The notes below the pieces were generated by a model. That model was given only the letters and a program-made list of their open reading frames with translations. It ran no database searches and was not told the origin of the DNA. This document shows positions 4,007 through 5,897 of a stretch of 5,897 nucleotides of DNA, piece after piece. Source of the stretch: a bacterium (GTDB taxonomy: Bacteria > Patescibacteriota > Microgenomatia > Levybacterales > UBA12049); the NCBI GenBank assembly GCA_021813005.1, contig JAKAMH010000059.1, positions 1-5,897 on the forward strand. The letters are read 5' to 3'. The translations under genes were made by a program, and so were the position numbers. The stretch's first letter is position 1. Each line of letters begins with the position of its first letter.

Positions 4007-5897
4007 ATGAGGACAGAGCAATATCTCTTCATTGATTTTGACAGTACGTTTATTTCCTCCGAAACACTTGACGAGCTAGCAAAAATCACGCTTGCCGATC
4101 ATCCAAAACGGGAGATAATTACTCAAAAGATTGCCGAGATCACGAGACTTGGCATGGAAGGGAAGCTGCCGTTTAACAAAAGTTTAGAGAAACGTATGCG
4201 ACTTCTCTCGCCCAAAAAACATCACATAGACCGGCTTACGAAAGTCTTAAAAACGCAAATCACCGCCTCCGTGAGACGGAATAAAATGTTTTTTAGGCAA
4301 AATGCCGGCAGGATATATATCATTTCCGGCGGTTTTAAAGAGATTATCGCCCCTATCGTCCAAGAGTACGGTATAGCAGAAAACCACATCCTGGCCAATA
4401 ACTTTGTGTATGACAGGAAAGGAGAGATCAGTGGCTACGACAGCAAAAATCCACTGGCTCAAAAAAACGGCAAGGTTAAGGCTGCCAGACGACTTAAGTT
4501 AAGCGGCGATATTACAGTCATTGGGGACGGATATACGGATTACCAGATGAAAGCCCTGGGTGTTGCCAACCGTTTTGTAGCGTTGACGGAAAACGTCTTC
4601 CGCGAATCTGTGGCAACCAAAGCAGATGAGGTCATTGCTACTTTCGACGACTTTTTGTACGAAGCTAAAAATTCCGATACATATTCCTATCCCAAAGCAA
4701 AAATCCAGGTGGTACTGCTTGAGAACATCGACAACCTGGCTGTCAAACTTTTTGAGAAAGAAGGATATCAAGTTTCCTATTATGAAAAAAGTCTCTCTGA
4801 AGATGAACTTGGTCCCCGTCTGGCTGAGGCGCATATTCTGGGCATTCGCTCCAGAACATATGTGACGCCTTCGCTTCTCAGGCAAGCCCAACGGCTGCTC
4901 AGCATAGGCGCCTACTGTATAGGCACCAATCAGATTGATCTTACGGAAACCTCACGTAGGGGGATAGCCGCATTTAACGCCCCGTATAGCAATACCAGAA
5001 GTGTAGTCGAGCTGGTGATAGGGGAAATACTGATGCTTATCCGCGCCATTCCGGAGAAAAACAACGAAATGCACCGGGGAGTATGGCATAAGTCAGCCAA
5101 AGGGCAAAACGAAGTCAGAGGCAAAACAATCGGGATTGTCGGCTACGGCAATATCGGCTCGCAGCTATCCGTTATCGCTGAAGCGCTCGGCATGCAGGTA
5201 CTCTTTTATGACAAAGTGGAAAAGCTTGCCCTGGGAAATGCCAAACGCTGCCGGACACTTGTCGAACTGCTCAAAAAATCAGACATTGTGACACTGCATA
5301 TTGACGGTAGTCCGGACAACAAAAACTTTATTACAGACAGGCAGTTTCGGCTCATGAAAACCGGCGTCATCTTTCTCAACCTGAGCCGGGGATTTGTGGT
5401 CGATATCCCGTCCCTGGTCAAACACATCAAGACCGGCAAAATCCGGGGGGCGGCAGTCGACGTCTTTCCTAAAGAACCAAAAGGGGCGGACGAACCCTTT
5501 GTCTCTCAACTTCAGAATTTACCCAATGTGATACTCACGCCACATATCGGAGGAAGTACGCTTGAAGCACAGCATAATATCGCTGAATTTGTCACGGGGA
5601 AAATTATTGATTTCATCAATAGCGGCAATACATTTCTAAGCGTCAATCTTCCCAATATCCAGCTGCCGCCCCAGAAAAATACCCACAGACTGCTTCATAT
5701 CCACGAAAATATTCCCGGCAGGCTCGCCTCCGTCAATGCTGTCCTTGCTGAACATAATTGCAATATCGAGGGGCAATATTTGAAAACAAACGAGCAAGTC
5801 GGCTATGTGATCACCGATATTGACAAGAAGTATACAGAGGCTGTCATTTCACCTCTGAAGAAAGTCCGGGGTACGATCAGGTTCCGGGTGCTTTACT
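4007..5897 (+). CDS. serA: Fused phosphoserine phosphatase (SerB) - 3-phosphoglycerate dehydrogenase (SerA)
   Basis: 630 codons are present and the window ends on the T of the next codon. The last residues, IRFRVLY, match the RARLLY end of E. coli SerA, so that T is almost surely the first base of the stop. Residues 1-222 form a HAD phosphatase: Asp10/Asp12 in DFDST, Glu19 for substrate, a cap with MEGKLPFNKSLEKR, Ser107 in SGGF, Lys156, and GDGYTD with Asp174/Asp178. Residues about 228-630 are an E. coli-type dehydrogenase: GLRSRT-like and GTNQIDL segments, NAD motif GYGNIG (379-384), Asp402, catalytic Arg461, Glu490 and His513. The ACT domain (about 560-630) keeps the serine-binding residues His566, Asn568 and Asn586. 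It would oxidise 3-phosphoglycerate and dephosphorylate phosphoserine, steps one and three of serine synthesis, in the cytoplasm. The Gly-Gly hinge before the ACT domain (E. coli 336-337) is absent. ATG 4007 is the first start after an in-frame TAA at 3995. Confidence 0.95.
   Translation, partial: MRTEQYLFIDFDSTFISSETLDELAKITLADHPKREIITQKIAEITRLGMEGKLPFNKSLEKRMRLLSPKKHHIDRLTKVLKTQITASVRRNKMFFRQNAGRIYIISGGFKEIIAPIVQEYGIAENHILANNFVYDRKGEISGYDSKNPLAQKNGKVKAARRLKLSGDITVIGDGYTDYQMKALGVANRFVALTENVFRESVATKADEVIATFDDFLYEAKNSDTYSYPKAKIQVVLLENIDNLAVKLFEKEGYQVSYYEKSLSEDELGPRLAEAHILGIRSRTYVTPSLLRQAQRLLSIGAYCIGTNQIDLTETSRRGIAAFNAPYSNTRSVVELVIGEILMLIRAIPEKNNEMHRGVWHKSAKGQNEVRGKTIGIVGYGNIGSQLSVIAEALGMQVLFYDKVEKLALGNAKRCRTLVELLKKSDIVTLHIDGSPDNKNFITDRQFRLMKTGVIFLNLSRGFVVDIPSLVKHIKTGKIRGAAVDVFPKEPKGADEPFVSQLQNLPNVILTPHIGGSTLEAQHNIAEFVTGKIIDFINSGNTFLSVNLPNIQLPPQKNTHRLLHIHENIPGRLASVNAVLAEHNCNIEGQYLKTNEQVGYVITDIDKKYTEAVISPLKKVRGTIRFRVLY

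Noticed and set aside
3824..4021. 65-codon minus-strand ORF across the intergenic palindrome
   Set aside because: It is made almost entirely of the palindromic element and its flanks, and it overlaps the promoter and start of the fusion gene. Such ORFs are common artefacts of this repeat type.
4247..5509. Several minus-strand ORFs antisense to the fusion gene, and the plus-strand ORF 4626-4865
   Set aside because: The whole stretch is covered by a clearly homologous SerB-SerA reading frame with all catalytic motifs; the others are shadows.
4007..5897. Recoded TGA (as glycine) as in some candidate phyla
   Set aside because: No in-frame TGA occurs in the fusion gene, and TGA sits at the natural ends of the 111-aa and 174-aa proteins, so the standard bacterial code fits.

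Overview
The window looks like bacterial chromosome from a small-genome lineage, most likely a member of the Candidate Phyla Radiation (Patescibacteria), with the Microgenomates as first guess. This is inference. It rests on the run of small single-membrane-span or exported proteins with no clear homologues, an Asn/Thr/Ser/Gly-rich repetitive surface protein, mRNAs that appear leaderless or nearly so, AT-rich intergenic sequence and standard stop codons. TGA ends two genes, which argues against lineages where TGA encodes glycine. No rRNA, tRNA, transposase or CRISPR array is present.

Minus strand, read right to left (3746 down to 1): (1) a 111-aa three-span membrane protein with HLHHW and YPDRF motifs; (2) a 174-aa membrane-anchored protein with a Pro/Thr linker and a small C-terminal domain; (3) a 237-aa membrane-anchored protein with a DUF4352-like extracytoplasmic domain; (4) a 64-aa YezD/DUF2292-family protein five bases behind it; (5) a 397-base non-coding stretch with a near-consensus promoter, two U-tailed terminator hairpins whose arms can pair with each other, a possible Thr-rich leader peptide and an excellent Shine-Dalgarno; (6) a 419-aa secreted protein made of four ~90-aa repeats in an ABAB arrangement; (7) a stem-loop and a 10.6-copy TTCTTAA tandem repeat that ends one base from the ATG of another exported protein, cut by the window edge. 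All but the YezD-like protein look membrane-bound or secreted, so this side reads as a cell-envelope cluster.

Plus strand: from 4007 to the right edge runs one 630-codon gene encoding a SerB-type phosphoserine phosphatase fused to an E. coli-type SerA 3-phosphoglycerate dehydrogenase with its C-terminal ACT domain. It is missing from any list of stop-terminated ORFs because the window ends one base into the probable stop codon. All catalytic motifs of both enzymes are visible. It covers the first and last steps of serine synthesis; the middle transaminase (SerC) is not in the window and may lie downstream.

Between the divergent gene sets (3747-4006) lies a 150-bp nested palindromic repeat element flanked by a promoter on each side. 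The points most worth following are the fusion enzyme, the structured leader RNA of the repeat protein, the ABAB secreted protein and the heptamer repeat next to a start codon.
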